Of a stretch of DNA of 64,000 bases, positions 16,459 to 25,925 are shown piece by piece. This stretch comes from [Clostridium] aminophilum DSM 10710 (GTDB lineage: Bacteria > Bacillota > Clostridia > Lachnospirales > Lachnospiraceae). The translations under genes and the position numbers were made by a program. Position 1 is the first letter of the stretch. The number at the start of each line of letters is the position of its first letter. The DNA is taken from assembly GCF_000711825.1 (NCBI RefSeq), contig NZ_JONJ01000004.1, forward strand, positions 62,001 through 126,000, written 5' to 3'. The notes under the pieces were generated by a model. That model saw nothing but the letters and a program-made list of their open reading frames with translations. It did not search any database and had not been told where the DNA came from.

Positions 16459-18516
16459 TCAGTTCAGTTTGAACTTGCCTACCAGTTCATGCAGCCTCGA
16501 CGCCTTCTCGGACAGATCCTGGCTGGTTGCCGCACTCTCCTCGGCAGTTGCGGAGTTGGTCTGTACGACGGAGGATACCTGGTCGATGCCGACCGTTACC
16601 TGTGCGATGGAATCCGCCTGCCGTCCGGATGCTTCCGCGATCTCCTGAACAAGCTTTGCCGTCTTTTCGCTTCCGTCTACAATGCTGTCAAGACTTCTGG
16701 CCGTCTCATCCGCAACCCGGATTCCGTGTTCTACAGCCTGAACCGCCTTCTCAATCAGCTGCGTCGTGTTGGATGCCGCTTCCGCGGACTTCTTGGCCAG
16801 GTTTCCGACCTCATCCGCTACAACTGCGAAACCTTTTCCGGCCGCGCCGGCTCTCGCCGCCTCAACAGCCGCATTCAACGCAAGAATATTGGTCTGGAAT
16901 GCGATATCCTCAATGGTCTTGATGATCTTTCCGATCTCCTTGCTGCTGTCGGAAATATCCTGCATCGCGCGAACCATTTCCTGCATATGCTCATTGCCCT
17001 TCTGAATCTCAACCCGGGCCTCATCCGAAAGATGCTCCGCATCTTCCGCATTTTCCGCGGTCACCTTGACATGGTTGGAAATGTCGGCAATCGTCGCGGA
17101 CAGCTCCTCGATAGAAGACGCCTGCTCGGTGGTACCCTGCGCCAGTGACTGTGCGCCGGACGACAGCGTCGCCGCATTGCCGTTTACCTCTTCCGCAACC
17201 TGACGGATGTGGGACATGGTATCGGTCATCGTAGTGCGGATGTTGAAGAGCGCATCCTTGATTGCCGCAAAGTTGCCGGCATAATCATACTGCAGATCAA
17301 AGGTCAGATCACCGATGGAAATCTTGTTCAGAACCTCCGTAATCTCATTGATATAGTCAATATAGGAGCTCAGCATCGATGCCGTCTCGTGCATTGCACT
17401 GGCCACATCGCCGGTCTCATCGTTGGTTTCCGCGGAAATCTCAACCTTCAGATTGCCATCCGCGATCTCCTGCGCTGCTCCCGCCAGTTTCTTCAGCGGA
17501 CGGGTGATCCGGTTCGCGATCAGAATGGCAAGCACCGCAGAGAGAACTCCCATCACTATCGTAAAGATCACAAAGAAGCGGATCATTTCATTGACCGATG
17601 CATACGCTGCCGACTCCTTCTGGATGGTCACAACGCCCCACTGCTCCGAAGAACCCGGGATAGCAATCGGACGGTAAGAATAGATCGCCGCCTCACCCTG
17701 CCGGTTGGCAAACTCACGAACACCGCTGCCGCCGTTCATCAGATCAGCAACCAGTTTTTTCATGTCATCGGTTTCGTTAAACGCCTCCCGCGCGGTGTCG
17801 CCCGCACTTTTCAGCTTTGTGCCGTCCGTATAGTTATAGGCATAGGTCACATAATCACTGTCCGGATGTGCGATACAGATGCCTTCTCCGTCAATAACCA
17901 GAGAATAGGTTCCCTCTGTGTCATAGCTGGATACCACTTCCTGTACCTTGCTCAGTGAGAGATCGGCACCGATGATACCGGTCATTTCGCCCGCCTCATC
18001 AAACTCCGGGAAGAAAATCGATGTCGTCGCCGCTCCATCGGTCGCACTGACATAGGATTTGGATACAAACGGATTCTTCTGCTCCCGGATCTGCTTATAC
18101 CACCAGCGGTCACTCCGGTCTGCCGGCTCACCGCTGCTGCGCGCGGTCTGCATACCTGTGCTGTCCACCTGATATACCAGAGAGAAGTATGGATTGTTCT
18201 TTGCCGTCGCCTTCACGATCTTATCCTGCTGCACCGGATCCATGCCGAGCATATCTCCGGAGACCGAAAGGCTCTGAACAACCGCGTAACTCTTATTAAT
18301 GTATTCCGATACTTCGCTGGAAATGCTGCTGGTCAGATTCTGAACCGTCGCGATCGCATTGTCCCGTCCGGTCTGTCTTGACTTTACAGAACTCACCACC
18401 GCGCTCAGGCTTAACGGAATGATCGCCACGCTGAGTCCCAGCATCAGGATCTTCGTTCGGATGCTCATCCGAAATGAACCGGATCGGTTCGTTGAATTGC
18501 TGCTTGATTTGTTCAT
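16459..18516 (-). CDS. Methyl-accepting chemotaxis protein, dCache type (copy 2)
   Basis: A 685-residue receptor. It has a short Ser-rich basic N-terminal tail, membrane helix one (about 20-42), a double Cache domain ([36 protein letters not shown]), helix two near residue 310, HAMP ([20 protein letters not shown]) and a signalling domain nearly identical to copies 1 and 3. The sensor part differs much more than the cytoplasmic part, as expected of paralogues with different ligands. AATGGAGGAAAAAA precedes the ATG. It has its own terminator and so is probably monocistronic. Confidence 0.95.
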   Translation of the reverse strand: MNKSSSNSTNRSGSFRMSIRTKILMLGLSVAIIPLSLSAVVSSVKSRQTGRDNAIATVQNLTSSISSEVSEYINKSYAVVQSLSVSGDMLGMDPVQQDKIVKATAKNNPYFSLVYQVDSTGMQTARSSGEPADRSDRWWYKQIREQKNPFVSKSYVSATDGAATTSIFFPEFDEAGEMTGIIGADLSLSKVQEVVSSYDTEGTYSLVIDGEGICIAHPDSDYVTYAYNYTDGTKLKSAGDTAREAFNETDDMKKLVADLMNGGSGVREFANRQGEAAIYSYRPIAIPGSSEQWGVVTIQKESAAYASVNEMIRFFVIFTIVMGVLSAVLAILIANRITRPLKKLAGAAQEIADGNLKVEISAETNDETGDVASAMHETASMLSSYIDYINEITEVLNKISIGDLTFDLQYDYAGNFAAIKDALFNIRTTMTDTMSHIRQVAEEVNGNAATLSSGAQSLAQGTTEQASSIEELSATIADISNHVKVTAENAEDAEHLSDEARVEIQKGNEHMQEMVRAMQDISDSSKEIGKIIKTIEDIAFQTNILALNAAVEAARAGAAGKGFAVVADEVGNLAKKSAEAASNTTQLIEKAVQAVEHGIRVADETARSLDSIVDGSEKTAKLVQEIAEASGRQADSIAQVTVGIDQVSSVVQTNSATAEESAATSQDLSEKASRLHELVGKFKLN

Positions 18517-18553
18517 TTTTTTCCTCCATTATCGGGGTTTAGCCCGACTTCTA

Positions 18554-18561
18554 TAGTCGGC
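18554..18561 (-). promoter_or_regulatory. SigD-type -10 candidate, MCP copy 2
   Basis: GCCGACTA on the minus strand, about 38 bases before the start, six of eight matches to GCCGATAA. It also forms part of a small dyad (CCGACT/AGTCGG), so the call is weak. Confidence 0.25.
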
Positions 18562-18942
18562 GTGATCGGATAAAATATCATTCTCTTTCTTTTAGCAGCA
18601 TTTTCGCGTGATCGTCATATTTCACATCATAATTTTCATTATCCTCTTTCTGTTATGAATTATATATGATTCCATTTTCTTCCTTTCTCCTTTCTTCACA
18701 CGTTTTTGACCGGAACGCGGAAACATAACATCTTCTATCTGTTATTCTTTCATTAAAAAATATTTCTGATTTTTCAGTGTCATCACCGCATTGTTTTATC
18801 ACATATTCATAAACCGTTTCGTTTTTATGACCATTTCCATCCCCTCTTTTCGGAGGGCGTTTGCGCCGCCGGTCACCCGCAAGACGGCATCCTCGCGGCC
18901 CGACTTTTAACAGGGATTTTCGCAGATATTTCCTTTTACAGC
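18562..18942. other. Intergenic region between MCP copies 2 and 3
   Basis: No gene is visible in these 381 bases. The left half is AT-rich. The part at 18871-18935 (GTCACCCGCAAG, then GGCATCCTCGCGG, then CAGGGATTTTCGCAGATATT) looks like a decayed copy of the dispersed repeat and palindrome seen whole at 25690-25788. Confidence 0.45.
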
Positions 18943-18978
18943 AGAAAACGCGGGCCGAAGTTTCCCTCGACCCGCGTT
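18943..18978 (-). terminator. Terminator of the third MCP gene
   Basis: AACGCGGG (18947-18954) pairs with CCCGCGTT (18971-18978), followed on the minus strand by TTTTCTG. Confidence 0.75.
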
Positions 18979-19062
18979 GTTCCAATGTTCCAATATACGG
19001 TTATGCTTTCCTCTCCGGATTGTTTTTATCCGAAAAACCCTACCGGGTTCACTCACCGTTCT

Positions 19063-21120
19063 TTACGGATTCAGTTTGAATTTGCCGACAAGTTCATTCA
19101 GAACAGAAGCCTTATCGGAGAGTTCCTGGCTGGTTGCCGCAGATTCCTCCGCCGTCGCGGAATTGCTCTGAACAACGGAAGATACCTGATCAATACCGAT
19201 GGATGCCTGTGAAATCGCATCGGACTGTCTGCCGGACGCCTCCGCGATCTCCTGAACCAGTTTTGCGGTCTTCTCGCTGCCTTCCACGATGCTGTCAAGA
19301 CTCTTCGCCGTCTCATCCGCAACGGTGATGCCGTGCTCAACCGCCTGAACCGCCTTCTCAATCAGATGCGTGGTGTTCGACGCCGCCTCCGCAGACTTCT
19401 TTGCGAGGTTGCCGACCTCATCCGCAACCACGGCGAAGCCCTTTCCTGCCGCGCCGGCTCTCGCCGCCTCGACCGCCGCATTCAGTGCCAGGATGTTGGT
19501 CTGGAATGCGATGTCCTCGATGGTCTTGATGATCTTTCCGATCTCCTTGCTGCTGTCGGAAATGTCCTTCATCGCCTTCACCATCTCCTGCATATGTTCA
19601 TTGCCCTTCTGGATTTCAACCCGGGCATCTTCGGAGAGTTTCTCCGCATTGTCCGCATTTTCCGCGGTCACTTTCACATGGTTGGAGATATCCGCGATGG
19701 TTGCGGAAAGCTCCTCGATGGAAGACGCCTGCTCGGTGGTACCCTGGGCCAGAGACTGTGCTCCGGAAGAAAGGGTGGATGCGTTGCCGTTGACCTCTTC
19801 CGCGACATGAAGGATATGGGACATGGTATCCGTCATGGTGCTTCGGATATTGAAGAGCGCATCCTTGATCTCCGCAAAGTTTCCTGCATAATCGTACTTC
19901 AGATTGAAGGTCAGATCGCCCTCCGAGATCTGGTTCAGAACCTGTGTGATCTCATGGATATAATCGATGTAGGAACTCAGCATCGTTGCCGTCTCGTGCA
20001 TTGCACTCGCCACATCGCCGGTCTCATCATTGGACTCCGCATTGATCTCAACCTTCAGATTGCCGTCCGCAATCTCCTGCGCCGCCGCAGCCAGTTTCTT
20101 CAGCGGACGCGTAATCCGGTTCGCCATCAGAACCGCCAGCACGGCAACCAGTACGCCCATGACAACCGTAAAGACGATAAAGAAACGGATCATCGCGTTG
20201 ACGTCCGCGTAAGCGGCCGAGGTCTTCTGAATCGTCACAACCGCCCACTGATCGGAGGTTCCCGGAATGGAGATCGGCCGATAAGAATAGATGGCATTCT
20301 CGCCTTTACGGTTTGTTCCCTCTGTCACGCCGCTCATGCCGTTCAGCGCATCTTTTGTCAGGTTCCGGAATAACTCGGTCTCATTGAACGGCTCACGCTC
20401 GGTGGTGCTTCCGGTCCTTAAACGGGTTCCGTCCAGATAGTTGTAGCTCTGGGATACATACTCCGGTTCCGGATGGGCGATGCAGACACCTTCACCGTCC
20501 ACGATCAGAGAATAGGTACCTTCCGAATCATAGGACGAAACGACTTTCTGAATCTGATCCAGGGAGAGGTTTGCCCCCAGGATGCCGCACATATTGCCGG
20601 CATCATCAAATTCCGGGAAATAAACGGAGCTGGTTGCAATGCCATCGGTCGCGCTGAAAAATGATTTGGAAACGAACGACTTGCGCTTCTCCATCATTTC
20701 CCTGTACCACCAGCGGTCACTGCGGTCCACCGGCTCGCCGGAACTTCTTGCGGTCTGCATTCCGGTCAGATCCACCTGATAGAGCAGCGAAAAATACGGG
20801 TTGTTCTTTGCGGTCACTTTCAGGATCTTATCCTGCTGAACCGGGTCCATACCCAGCATATCGCCGGATGCTGCCAATGACTCGACAACCGCATAACTCT
20901 TTCCGATATACTCCGATACCTCATTGGAAATGCTCTCCGTCAGCGTCTCGACGGTCCGGATCGCCGTGGCTTTTCCGGTCTTTTTCGACATAACCGCGCT
21001 GACTGCCGCACTGGTAATCAGCGGAATAAGGGATGCGCAGATTGCCAGAAGAAGGATCTTGGTCCGGATGCTCATCCGGAAGCCAGAACGGCGCGACGAT
21101 GTTTCGTTATCCAAATGCAT
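19063..21120 (-). CDS. Methyl-accepting chemotaxis protein, dCache type (copy 3)
   Basis: A 685-residue receptor closest to copy 2. It has an N-terminal helix ([21 protein letters not shown]), a double Cache domain ([36 protein letters not shown]), a second helix, HAMP ([20 protein letters not shown]) and the signalling tip [20 protein letters not shown]. The C terminus ends VGKFKLNP with no tethering pentapeptide. GCGGAGGTAGTAAGCA precedes the ATG at 21120. Confidence 0.95.
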   Translation of the reverse strand: MHLDNETSSRRSGFRMSIRTKILLLAICASLIPLITSAAVSAVMSKKTGKATAIRTVETLTESISNEVSEYIGKSYAVVESLAASGDMLGMDPVQQDKILKVTAKNNPYFSLLYQVDLTGMQTARSSGEPVDRSDRWWYREMMEKRKSFVSKSFFSATDGIATSSVYFPEFDDAGNMCGILGANLSLDQIQKVVSSYDSEGTYSLIVDGEGVCIAHPEPEYVSQSYNYLDGTRLRTGSTTEREPFNETELFRNLTKDALNGMSGVTEGTNRKGENAIYSYRPISIPGTSDQWAVVTIQKTSAAYADVNAMIRFFIVFTVVMGVLVAVLAVLMANRITRPLKKLAAAAQEIADGNLKVEINAESNDETGDVASAMHETATMLSSYIDYIHEITQVLNQISEGDLTFNLKYDYAGNFAEIKDALFNIRSTMTDTMSHILHVAEEVNGNASTLSSGAQSLAQGTTEQASSIEELSATIADISNHVKVTAENADNAEKLSEDARVEIQKGNEHMQEMVKAMKDISDSSKEIGKIIKTIEDIAFQTNILALNAAVEAARAGAAGKGFAVVADEVGNLAKKSAEAASNTTHLIEKAVQAVEHGITVADETAKSLDSIVEGSEKTAKLVQEIAEASGRQSDAISQASIGIDQVSSVVQSNSATAEESAATSQELSDKASVLNELVGKFKLNP

Positions 21121-21223
21121 TGCTTACTACCTCCGCTTTTTCTTGTCAACTAATTCACATTCTTTTCTTGACACAGTTACCCACTATATGGCTTGAAAAC
21201 CCTTGTTTCAAGCCATTTTTTCA

Positions 21224-21231
21224 ATATCGGC
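21224..21231 (-). promoter_or_regulatory. SigD-type -10, MCP copy 3
   Basis: GCCGATAT on the minus strand is a full match to the Bacillus SigD -10, about 100 bases before the start. The -35 is imperfect (TACA or CAGT instead of TAAA). Confidence 0.45.
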
Positions 21232-21433
21232 ACATTTCATGACAAGACTGTATGCTCTCTCTTTTCCTTTGTATACAATCTACACCTTTCGGTGTGACCG
21301 CTTTTTCCGTGCTTCGTCATTTTCCATACCGGTCTCCCTGTTCAAGACACCTCTCTGCATAAATCTGTTCGGCGCCGAATGCCTTTTCTCTCAGTTTCAG
21401 TCAAATATTTGCAAAAAAAATCACATTTTGCGT

Positions 21434-21467
21434 AAAAAAACGGGCCGGGATGTTGATCCCGACCCGC
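21434..21467 (-). terminator. Terminator of the G3P-dehydrogenase-like operon
   Basis: CGGGtcGGGAT pairs with ATCCCggCCCG on the minus strand around a four-base loop, followed by seven T residues. It follows the MCP remnant, and so was probably the terminator of the lost fourth MCP gene. Confidence 0.85.
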
Positions 21468-21513
21468 TAAACTGCAGCGTTTTATCACAAAATGCTTTCC
21501 TGTTTCTATTTTA

Positions 21514-21604
21514 TTATTGTTTGTCCAGTTTGAATTTACCGACAAGATCATTCAGCATGGACGCCTTCCCGGAGAGATCCCGGCCGATTGCCTCAGACTC
21601 TCTC
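21514..21604 (-). pseudogene. Remnant of a fourth MCP gene (C-terminal 30 codons)
   Basis: In the frame ending at the TAA at 21514-21516 the sequence reads RESEAIGRDLSGKAS and then [14 protein letters not shown]. This is the C-terminal end of the neighbouring receptors ([14 protein letters not shown] then [11 protein letters not shown]). Everything upstream of it is gone; homology stops at about 21604 inside the last codons of the DUF1667 gene, which uses another frame and stops at 21593. A deletion between an MCP gene and the glp-like operon explains this. Confidence 0.85.
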
Positions 21605-21961
21605 GACATCCTTGGTCGCAATAATCTTCACACCGGTTCCCGCCGCGTCGGCAATAATCACATCACCGATATGAACCGGAGCCTTCACGGTAACCTCGCG
21701 GATCTCCTTCATGATGTCAAAGATCTTTCCCTTCGGAATATCGTTCGCCGTCTTGACCGATACGCGGGCAATCTCGCCGTTTTCAACCGGAACGGAGCTG
21801 GTCACGATCCGGGTTGGATTGGTCACTTCCTTCTTTCCGTAAATCTCGCCCCGCGGGCAGGTGTTGCCCTCGACGTTTACCGCCTCACCGTTTTCCATTG
21901 TGACTCTCAGCTGACACCCCATCGGGCACTGAATGCAAGTAAGTTCTCTGATCTCAGCCAT
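21593..21961 (-). CDS. DUF1667 domain protein, small cysteine-rich redox subunit
   Basis: A 122-residue protein. It starts with a cysteine cluster (LTCIQCPMGCQLRV, later NTCPRGE) that probably binds an Fe-S cluster. The rest matches the DUF1667 pattern (TNPTRIVTSSVPV, VSVKTANDIPKGKIFDIM, VKAPVHIGDVII). In Clostridia this protein is found with two FAD oxidoreductases in glycerol-3-phosphate dehydrogenase operons and may pass electrons on. It follows the FAD oxidoreductase gene with a gap of three bases. Its last three codons lie in DNA that matches the MCP remnant, so its natural C terminus may have been replaced. Confidence 0.85.
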   Translation of the reverse strand: MAEIRELTCIQCPMGCQLRVTMENGEAVNVEGNTCPRGEIYGKKEVTNPTRIVTSSVPVENGEIARVSVKTANDIPKGKIFDIMKEIREVTVKAPVHIGDVIIADAAGTGVKIIATKDVERV

Positions 21962-21964
21962 GAC

Positions 21965-23230
21965 TTATGCCTCCTCTTCCGTGCGGATCACGATTTCCTT
22001 CAGATCCGGGAATTCCGCAAGCTTTTTCTTCTGAAGAATAACCTGTTCCATCTCTCCCGGCGCCATGATTCTCTTCGGAATCCGCTGCACCTCTTTGCCG
22101 TCAAAAGATACCACGATGGATCGGTTCTTATAGATATCGGCTACGCGGAAGCGGACGGTCAGAAGATCCTCCATCGCCTCCGGGCTGAGTGTCTGCGGAA
22201 CGGTATAACGAACACCGTTTTCCCCTTTCAGCGTCACGGTATGGATTGCCTGTGCCTCATGACCGAGGACATATTTTGCCGCATTTTCGCCGGCCTTGGT
22301 CGCCTCTTCGGATACATAGTCCACGAGATCATGTACATGAAGGACGTTGCCGCAGGCAAATACACCCGGCAGTCCGGTCTGCAGACGGTCGTTGACCATC
22401 GGACCGCTGGTAACCGGATTCATGTCGATGCCCATGCTGCGGCTGAGCTCGTTCTCCGGGATCAGACCGCAGGAGAGAAGAAGCGTATCGCAGTCGTAAT
22501 GCTCCTCTGTTCCCGGAACCGGCTTTCTGTCCGGGCCGACCTCAGCGAGGGTCAGGCCGGTAATGCGCTCTTTGCCTTCAATATTGGTTACCGTATGGCT
22601 GAGCTTCAGCGGAATGCCGTAATCATCCAGACACTGGACGATATTTCTCTTCAGACCACCGGAATACGGCATGAGTTCTGCGACCACCTTGACCTTCGCA
22701 CCTTCCAGCGTGAGACGTCTTGCCATGATCAGACCGATATCGCCGGAGCCGAGGATGACCACTTCTTTGCCGACCATATATCCTTCAATGTTCATCAGTC
22801 TCTGCGCGGTTCCCGCGGTGTAGATGCCCGCCGGACGATATCCCGGTGTGTTGAGGGCGCCGCGCGGTCTCTCACGGCATCCCATCGCAAGGATGATCGC
22901 CTTTGCCTGGATCACTTCCAGCCCTTCCTCCCGGTTGATGACCGTGACCTGTTTTTTGTCATTGATATCGACAACCATGGAATTCAGACGGAACGGGATC
23001 TTCATGTCCATAACTTCCCGGATATATCTCGCCGCGTACTCCGGTCCGGTGAGCTCCTCCTTGAAGGTGTGAAGACCGAAACCGTTGTGAATGCACTGGT
23101 TCAGGATTCCGCCGAGGCGGGAATCTCTCTCGAGAATCAGAATATCTTCCACGCCGTTTTTTCTTGCCGCAGCTGCCGCAGCGAGACCTGCCGGACCGCC
23201 GCCGATAATTACTACATCACACTCTTTCAT
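21965..23230 (-). CDS. FAD/NAD(P)-dependent oxidoreductase, GlpB-like partner
   Basis: A 421-residue pyridine-nucleotide-disulphide type flavoprotein. It has the N-terminal FAD loop VVIIGGGPAGLAAAAAARKNG, a second Rossmann loop VVILGSGDIGLIMARRL for NAD(P)H, and the FAD-closing VFACGNVLHVHDLVDYV. It lacks a redox-active CxxC like that of thioredoxin reductase; GILNQCIHNGFG carries a single cysteine. Its position between the GlpA-like gene and the DUF1667 gene indicates that it is part of an anaerobic G3P dehydrogenase complex. The start at 23230 is supported by GGGGGAGAATGTC. Confidence 0.88.
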   Translation of the reverse strand: MKECDVVIIGGGPAGLAAAAAARKNGVEDILILERDSRLGGILNQCIHNGFGLHTFKEELTGPEYAARYIREVMDMKIPFRLNSMVVDINDKKQVTVINREEGLEVIQAKAIILAMGCRERPRGALNTPGYRPAGIYTAGTAQRLMNIEGYMVGKEVVILGSGDIGLIMARRLTLEGAKVKVVAELMPYSGGLKRNIVQCLDDYGIPLKLSHTVTNIEGKERITGLTLAEVGPDRKPVPGTEEHYDCDTLLLSCGLIPENELSRSMGIDMNPVTSGPMVNDRLQTGLPGVFACGNVLHVHDLVDYVSEEATKAGENAAKYVLGHEAQAIHTVTLKGENGVRYTVPQTLSPEAMEDLLTVRFRVADIYKNRSIVVSFDGKEVQRIPKRIMAPGEMEQVILQKKKLAEFPDLKEIVIRTEEEA

Positions 23231-23244
23231 GACATTCTCCCCCT

Positions 23245-24681
23245 TCAGCCTTTGATCAGCTCGGAACCCTTGCGGTTCTTGCAGATTTCTTCCATCGGAA
23301 TTCCGGTCTCTCTGGAGAGGATCTCCATGGCACGCGGCGTGCAGAAACCGGCCTGACATCTTCCCATGCCCTGACGGGTTCTTCTCTTGATTCCGTCCAT
23401 GCTTCTCGCGCCGAGTGTACGGCGGATCGCATCGACGATCTCACCCTCGCTGACCATCTCACAGCGGCATACCATCATGCCGTACGCCGGATTTTTGCGG
23501 ATCAGTTCCGCTCTCTCTTCCGGAGAGAGATTTGCCGCGTGAATCACTCCCTTGCGGGTCGCAATGAAGTCTTTATCCGCTTTTTTGGAGAAATTCTCCT
23601 TCTCCGCTACAAGCTTTGCCAGATACTCGCCGATCGCCGGCGCAGAGGTCAGTCCCGGGGACTCAATGCCGGCGGCATCAAAGAAACCTTCCGCATCCGA
23701 GCACTCGCCGATGATAAAGTCATCGCCGGCTTCATGTGCACGCAGACCGGAGAATGACGTGATGACCTGACGGACCGGAATGCCCTTTACGGAGAGCGCG
23801 GCTTTTGCCTGCACATCCTCCAGACCTTCCGGTGTGGTGTTGGTCGCTTCCTTGTCTTCCTGATCCACCGCGGTCGGTCCCAGAAGAATATTGCCGTGTA
23901 CGGTCGGGGTCACCAGAATTCCCTTTCCGAGTTTGGTCGGAAGCTGGAAAATGGTCGCGTCCACGAGACCGCCCGCATTCTTGTCCAGAAGCATATACTC
24001 GCCGCGGCGCGGCTTGATGGAGAGCTTCTTTTCGGAAACCATGTTGTGAATCCGGTCGGAGTAGACGCCGGCTGCATTGACCACATACTTTGTGGAAATA
24101 TCGCCGCTGTTCGTGGTCAGGCGGTATCCGTCCGCGGTCTTTTCGACATTCTGAACCTCGGTGTTGAAACGGAACTCCACGCCGTTATCGGCCGCATTTT
24201 CCGCCATGGCAATGGTGAGTTCAAACGGATCGACGATACCTCCGGTCGGAGCCCAGAGCGCTGCCGTCACCGTATCCTCCAGATTCGGCTCTTTTGCTCT
24301 CGCCTGATCACCGGTGAGAAGTTCCAGACCCTTGACGCCGTTTGCCACACCGCGGTCATACAGCTCCTTCAGCGCCGGCTCGCTCTCTTTGTCAAAACAC
24401 AGAACCATGGAGCCGTTTCTGCGGAACGCAAAATCCAGCTGCTCGGAGAGCTCGCCCATGATTTCATTGCCTCTGACATTCATCTCCGCCTTCTGGGTGT
24501 TCGGCTTGGCGTCAAATCCGGCATGGACAATGGCACTGTTCGCCTTGGAAGTCCCGGAACATACATCTTCTTCTTTCTCAACCAGCAGTACATCGCACTG
24601 GTAGCGGGAAAGCTCTCTGGCAATCGAGGAACCGATCACGCCTCCGCCGATTACCACCACATCGTAAGTCTTCTCACTCAT
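23245..24681 (-). CDS. glpA: FAD-dependent glycerol-3-phosphate dehydrogenase-like protein (GlpA type)
   Basis: A 478-residue DAO-family flavoprotein. The FAD loop VVVIGGGVIGSSIARELSRY is at the N terminus. It continues with EKEEDVCSGTSKANSAIVHAG, YVVNAAGVYSD and RRGEYMLLDK. The C-terminal 90 residues form a BFD-like [2Fe-2S] domain with CRCE and GRCQAGFC cysteines. That architecture is typical of anaerobic G3P dehydrogenase subunit A; related L-2-hydroxyglutarate oxidases cannot be excluded. GlpP at 13.4 kb supports the G3P role. GGAGGAGAGTTTGAG precedes the ATG. Confidence 0.85.
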   Translation of the reverse strand: MSEKTYDVVVIGGGVIGSSIARELSRYQCDVLLVEKEEDVCSGTSKANSAIVHAGFDAKPNTQKAEMNVRGNEIMGELSEQLDFAFRRNGSMVLCFDKESEPALKELYDRGVANGVKGLELLTGDQARAKEPNLEDTVTAALWAPTGGIVDPFELTIAMAENAADNGVEFRFNTEVQNVEKTADGYRLTTNSGDISTKYVVNAAGVYSDRIHNMVSEKKLSIKPRRGEYMLLDKNAGGLVDATIFQLPTKLGKGILVTPTVHGNILLGPTAVDQEDKEATNTTPEGLEDVQAKAALSVKGIPVRQVITSFSGLRAHEAGDDFIIGECSDAEGFFDAAGIESPGLTSAPAIGEYLAKLVAEKENFSKKADKDFIATRKGVIHAANLSPEERAELIRKNPAYGMMVCRCEMVSEGEIVDAIRRTLGARSMDGIKRRTRQGMGRCQAGFCTPRAMEILSRETGIPMEEICKNRKGSELIKG

Positions 24682-24710
24682 CTCAAACTCTCCTCCTGTA
24701 CTCTATATGA

Positions 24711-24770
24711 AACGCCGTGCCCTTTCACGGCGTTCCGGCCTGTTCTCTTCCCGGCGCATTCGCGCCGGCC
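24711..24770 (-). promoter_or_regulatory. Leader hairpins upstream of the glpA-like gene
   Basis: Two stems lie in the 172-base leader: AACGCCGTG/CACGGCGTT (24711-24719 with 24726-24734) and CCGGCGC/GCGCCGG (around 24750-24770). Neither has a T run. They could be part of a GlpP-controlled leader; this is inference from context. Confidence 0.3.
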
Positions 24771-24853
24771 CCCATAATCTCCGGATCCGGATTGTTTCTA
24801 TGTATCCGGCTCTGGCTTAAAAACGGTTCCGCTTCCGATTATCGCACGCTGTT

Positions 24854-25549
24854 TCAGGTTTCTTCCGCAAAGCGAACGTATTCCAGATTCTGGATATCGC
24901 CCAGAATCCGGTCCCGCACCTGCTTGTCCTCAATCTCAAGCGTCATCACGGCTGATGGTCCTTCGCCCTTGATCTTGCTCTTGACCAGTTCCAGATTCGA
25001 AATATGGATTCCGCGGTTCCGCATCTCTTCCATAAACAGGCCGACGCTGGATCCGTTCACAAACTCCACATAGTAGTCCTGCACTTTCGCATGGTCGCGC
25101 ACAAAACCGTCCAGACGATTCAGAATTTTGAAAATAAACACAACCATCAGAAGTGCGTAGAATGCGCCGTCCACAAAACCGATGCCGGCCGCCAGGCCGA
25201 TGCAGGCGCAGGTCCAGAGTCCCGCCGCCGTGGTCAGTCCTCGGATCTGATGACGTCCGGTCACCATGATGGTTCCGACGCCCAGAAAGCCGACGCCGCT
25301 GATGACCTGCGCTCCCATACGGACCATGTCGGCCCGGATATCCGGAAATGTCATACTGACATACTCACTGGTCACCATCACCACCGCCGATCCGAGGCAG
25401 ACCAGCGCATGAGTTTTAATTCCCGCGCCGCGGTGCTTGAGTCCGCGATCAATCCCGATCACAGTTCCCACGAGAAGCGAAAAGGCAAGCCGGATCAGAA
25501 TTCCGGCTGCGCTCCATCCCCTTGCTGTTTCTATAAACCATGTCCACAT
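24854..25549 (-). CDS. MgtC/SapB family membrane protein
   Basis: A 231-residue protein with a hydrophobic N-terminal half of four or five helices and a C-terminal ACT-like soluble domain. Family signatures are LLVGTVIGIDRGLKHRGAG, IKTHALVCLGSAVVM, ISGVGFLGVGTIM and IRGLTTAAGLW with the conserved cysteine in WTCACIGLAAG. MgtC proteins are linked with Mg2+ or ATP homeostasis, though they are not transporters in the cases studied. It is followed by the glpA-like operon on the same strand. AAGGGAGGAACAACTC precedes the ATG. Confidence 0.9.
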   Translation of the reverse strand: MWTWFIETARGWSAAGILIRLAFSLLVGTVIGIDRGLKHRGAGIKTHALVCLGSAVVMVTSEYVSMTFPDIRADMVRMGAQVISGVGFLGVGTIMVTGRHQIRGLTTAAGLWTCACIGLAAGIGFVDGAFYALLMVVFIFKILNRLDGFVRDHAKVQDYYVEFVNGSSVGLFMEEMRNRGIHISNLELVKSKIKGEGPSAVMTLEIEDKQVRDRILGDIQNLEYVRFAEET

Positions 25550-25672
25550 GAGTTGTTCCTCCCTTCTTTTCCGGCGCGGTCTCCCCCGTGCCTGATTCCA
25601 TTTTAGCAGAACAACGGCCGCATGCGTACTTCAACTCCCCTTCCCGCAATCCGGAAGAGCGGTTTTCGGACG

Positions 25673-25700
25673 CCTTGCGGTGACGCCCGTCACCGCAAGG
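25673..25700. repeat. 13-bp perfect inverted repeat
   Basis: CCTTGCGGTGACG (25673-25685) and CGTCACCGCAAGG (25688-25700) are separated by two bases. It overlaps the start of the 48-bp dispersed repeat. Confidence 0.8.
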
Positions 25701-25739
25701 TGATTTCCTGTTTTCGGCGGCATGCGCATCCTCGCGGAG
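25692..25739 (+). repeat. 48-bp dispersed repeat, copy 1
   Basis: Starts ACCGCAAGGTGA and ends GCGGCATGCGCATCCTCGCG plus GAG. It has an equal-length partner at 46339-46386 with the two ends conserved and the centre diverged. Confidence 0.75.
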
Positions 25740-25741
25740 CG

Positions 25742-25788
25742 TTTTTATTTCATAGGGAATTTCGGAGAAATTTCCTATGAAATAAAAA
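25742..25788. repeat. Long palindrome with GGGAATTTCGGAGAAATTTCC core
   Basis: Arms at 25742-25763 and 25767-25788 pair over 22 bases with one G-T mismatch. The core matches the palindrome at 40781-40825, while the outer arms differ in sequence but still pair. Confidence 0.85.
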
Positions 25789-25824
25789 AAGAGCACACAT
25801 CTCCCTGTAGGAAAATGTGTGCTC
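25784..25824 (-). terminator. Terminator of the tRNA-Phe/tRNA-Gly operon
   Basis: GAGCACACAT (25791-25800) pairs with ATGTGTGCTC (25815-25824), followed on the minus strand by seven T residues. Confidence 0.85.
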
Positions 25825-25853
25825 TCTCATCTCTTAAGCATCCTATAAAGTAA

Positions 25854-25924
25854 AGCAGGTGATGGGAATCGAACCCACATATCTAGCTTGGAAGGCTAGT
25901 GTTCTACCACTGAACTACACCTGC
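25854..25924 (-). tRNA. tRNA-Gly(TCC)
   Basis: A 71-base cloverleaf with acceptor GCAGGTG/CACCTGC, D arm GTTCAGTGGTAGAAC, anticodon arm CTAGCCTTCCAAGCTAG (anticodon TCC) and T loop GGTTCGATTCC. CCA is not encoded. It is separated from tRNA-Phe by one base. Confidence 0.95.
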
Positions 25925-25925
25925 A

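Noticed and set aside
21203-23356. A 717-residue plus-strand frame antisense to the DUF1667 and FAD oxidoreductase genes.
   Set aside because: The minus strand holds clear family motifs with ribosome binding sites. The antisense frame has none and reads as His/Arg-rich mirror sequence.
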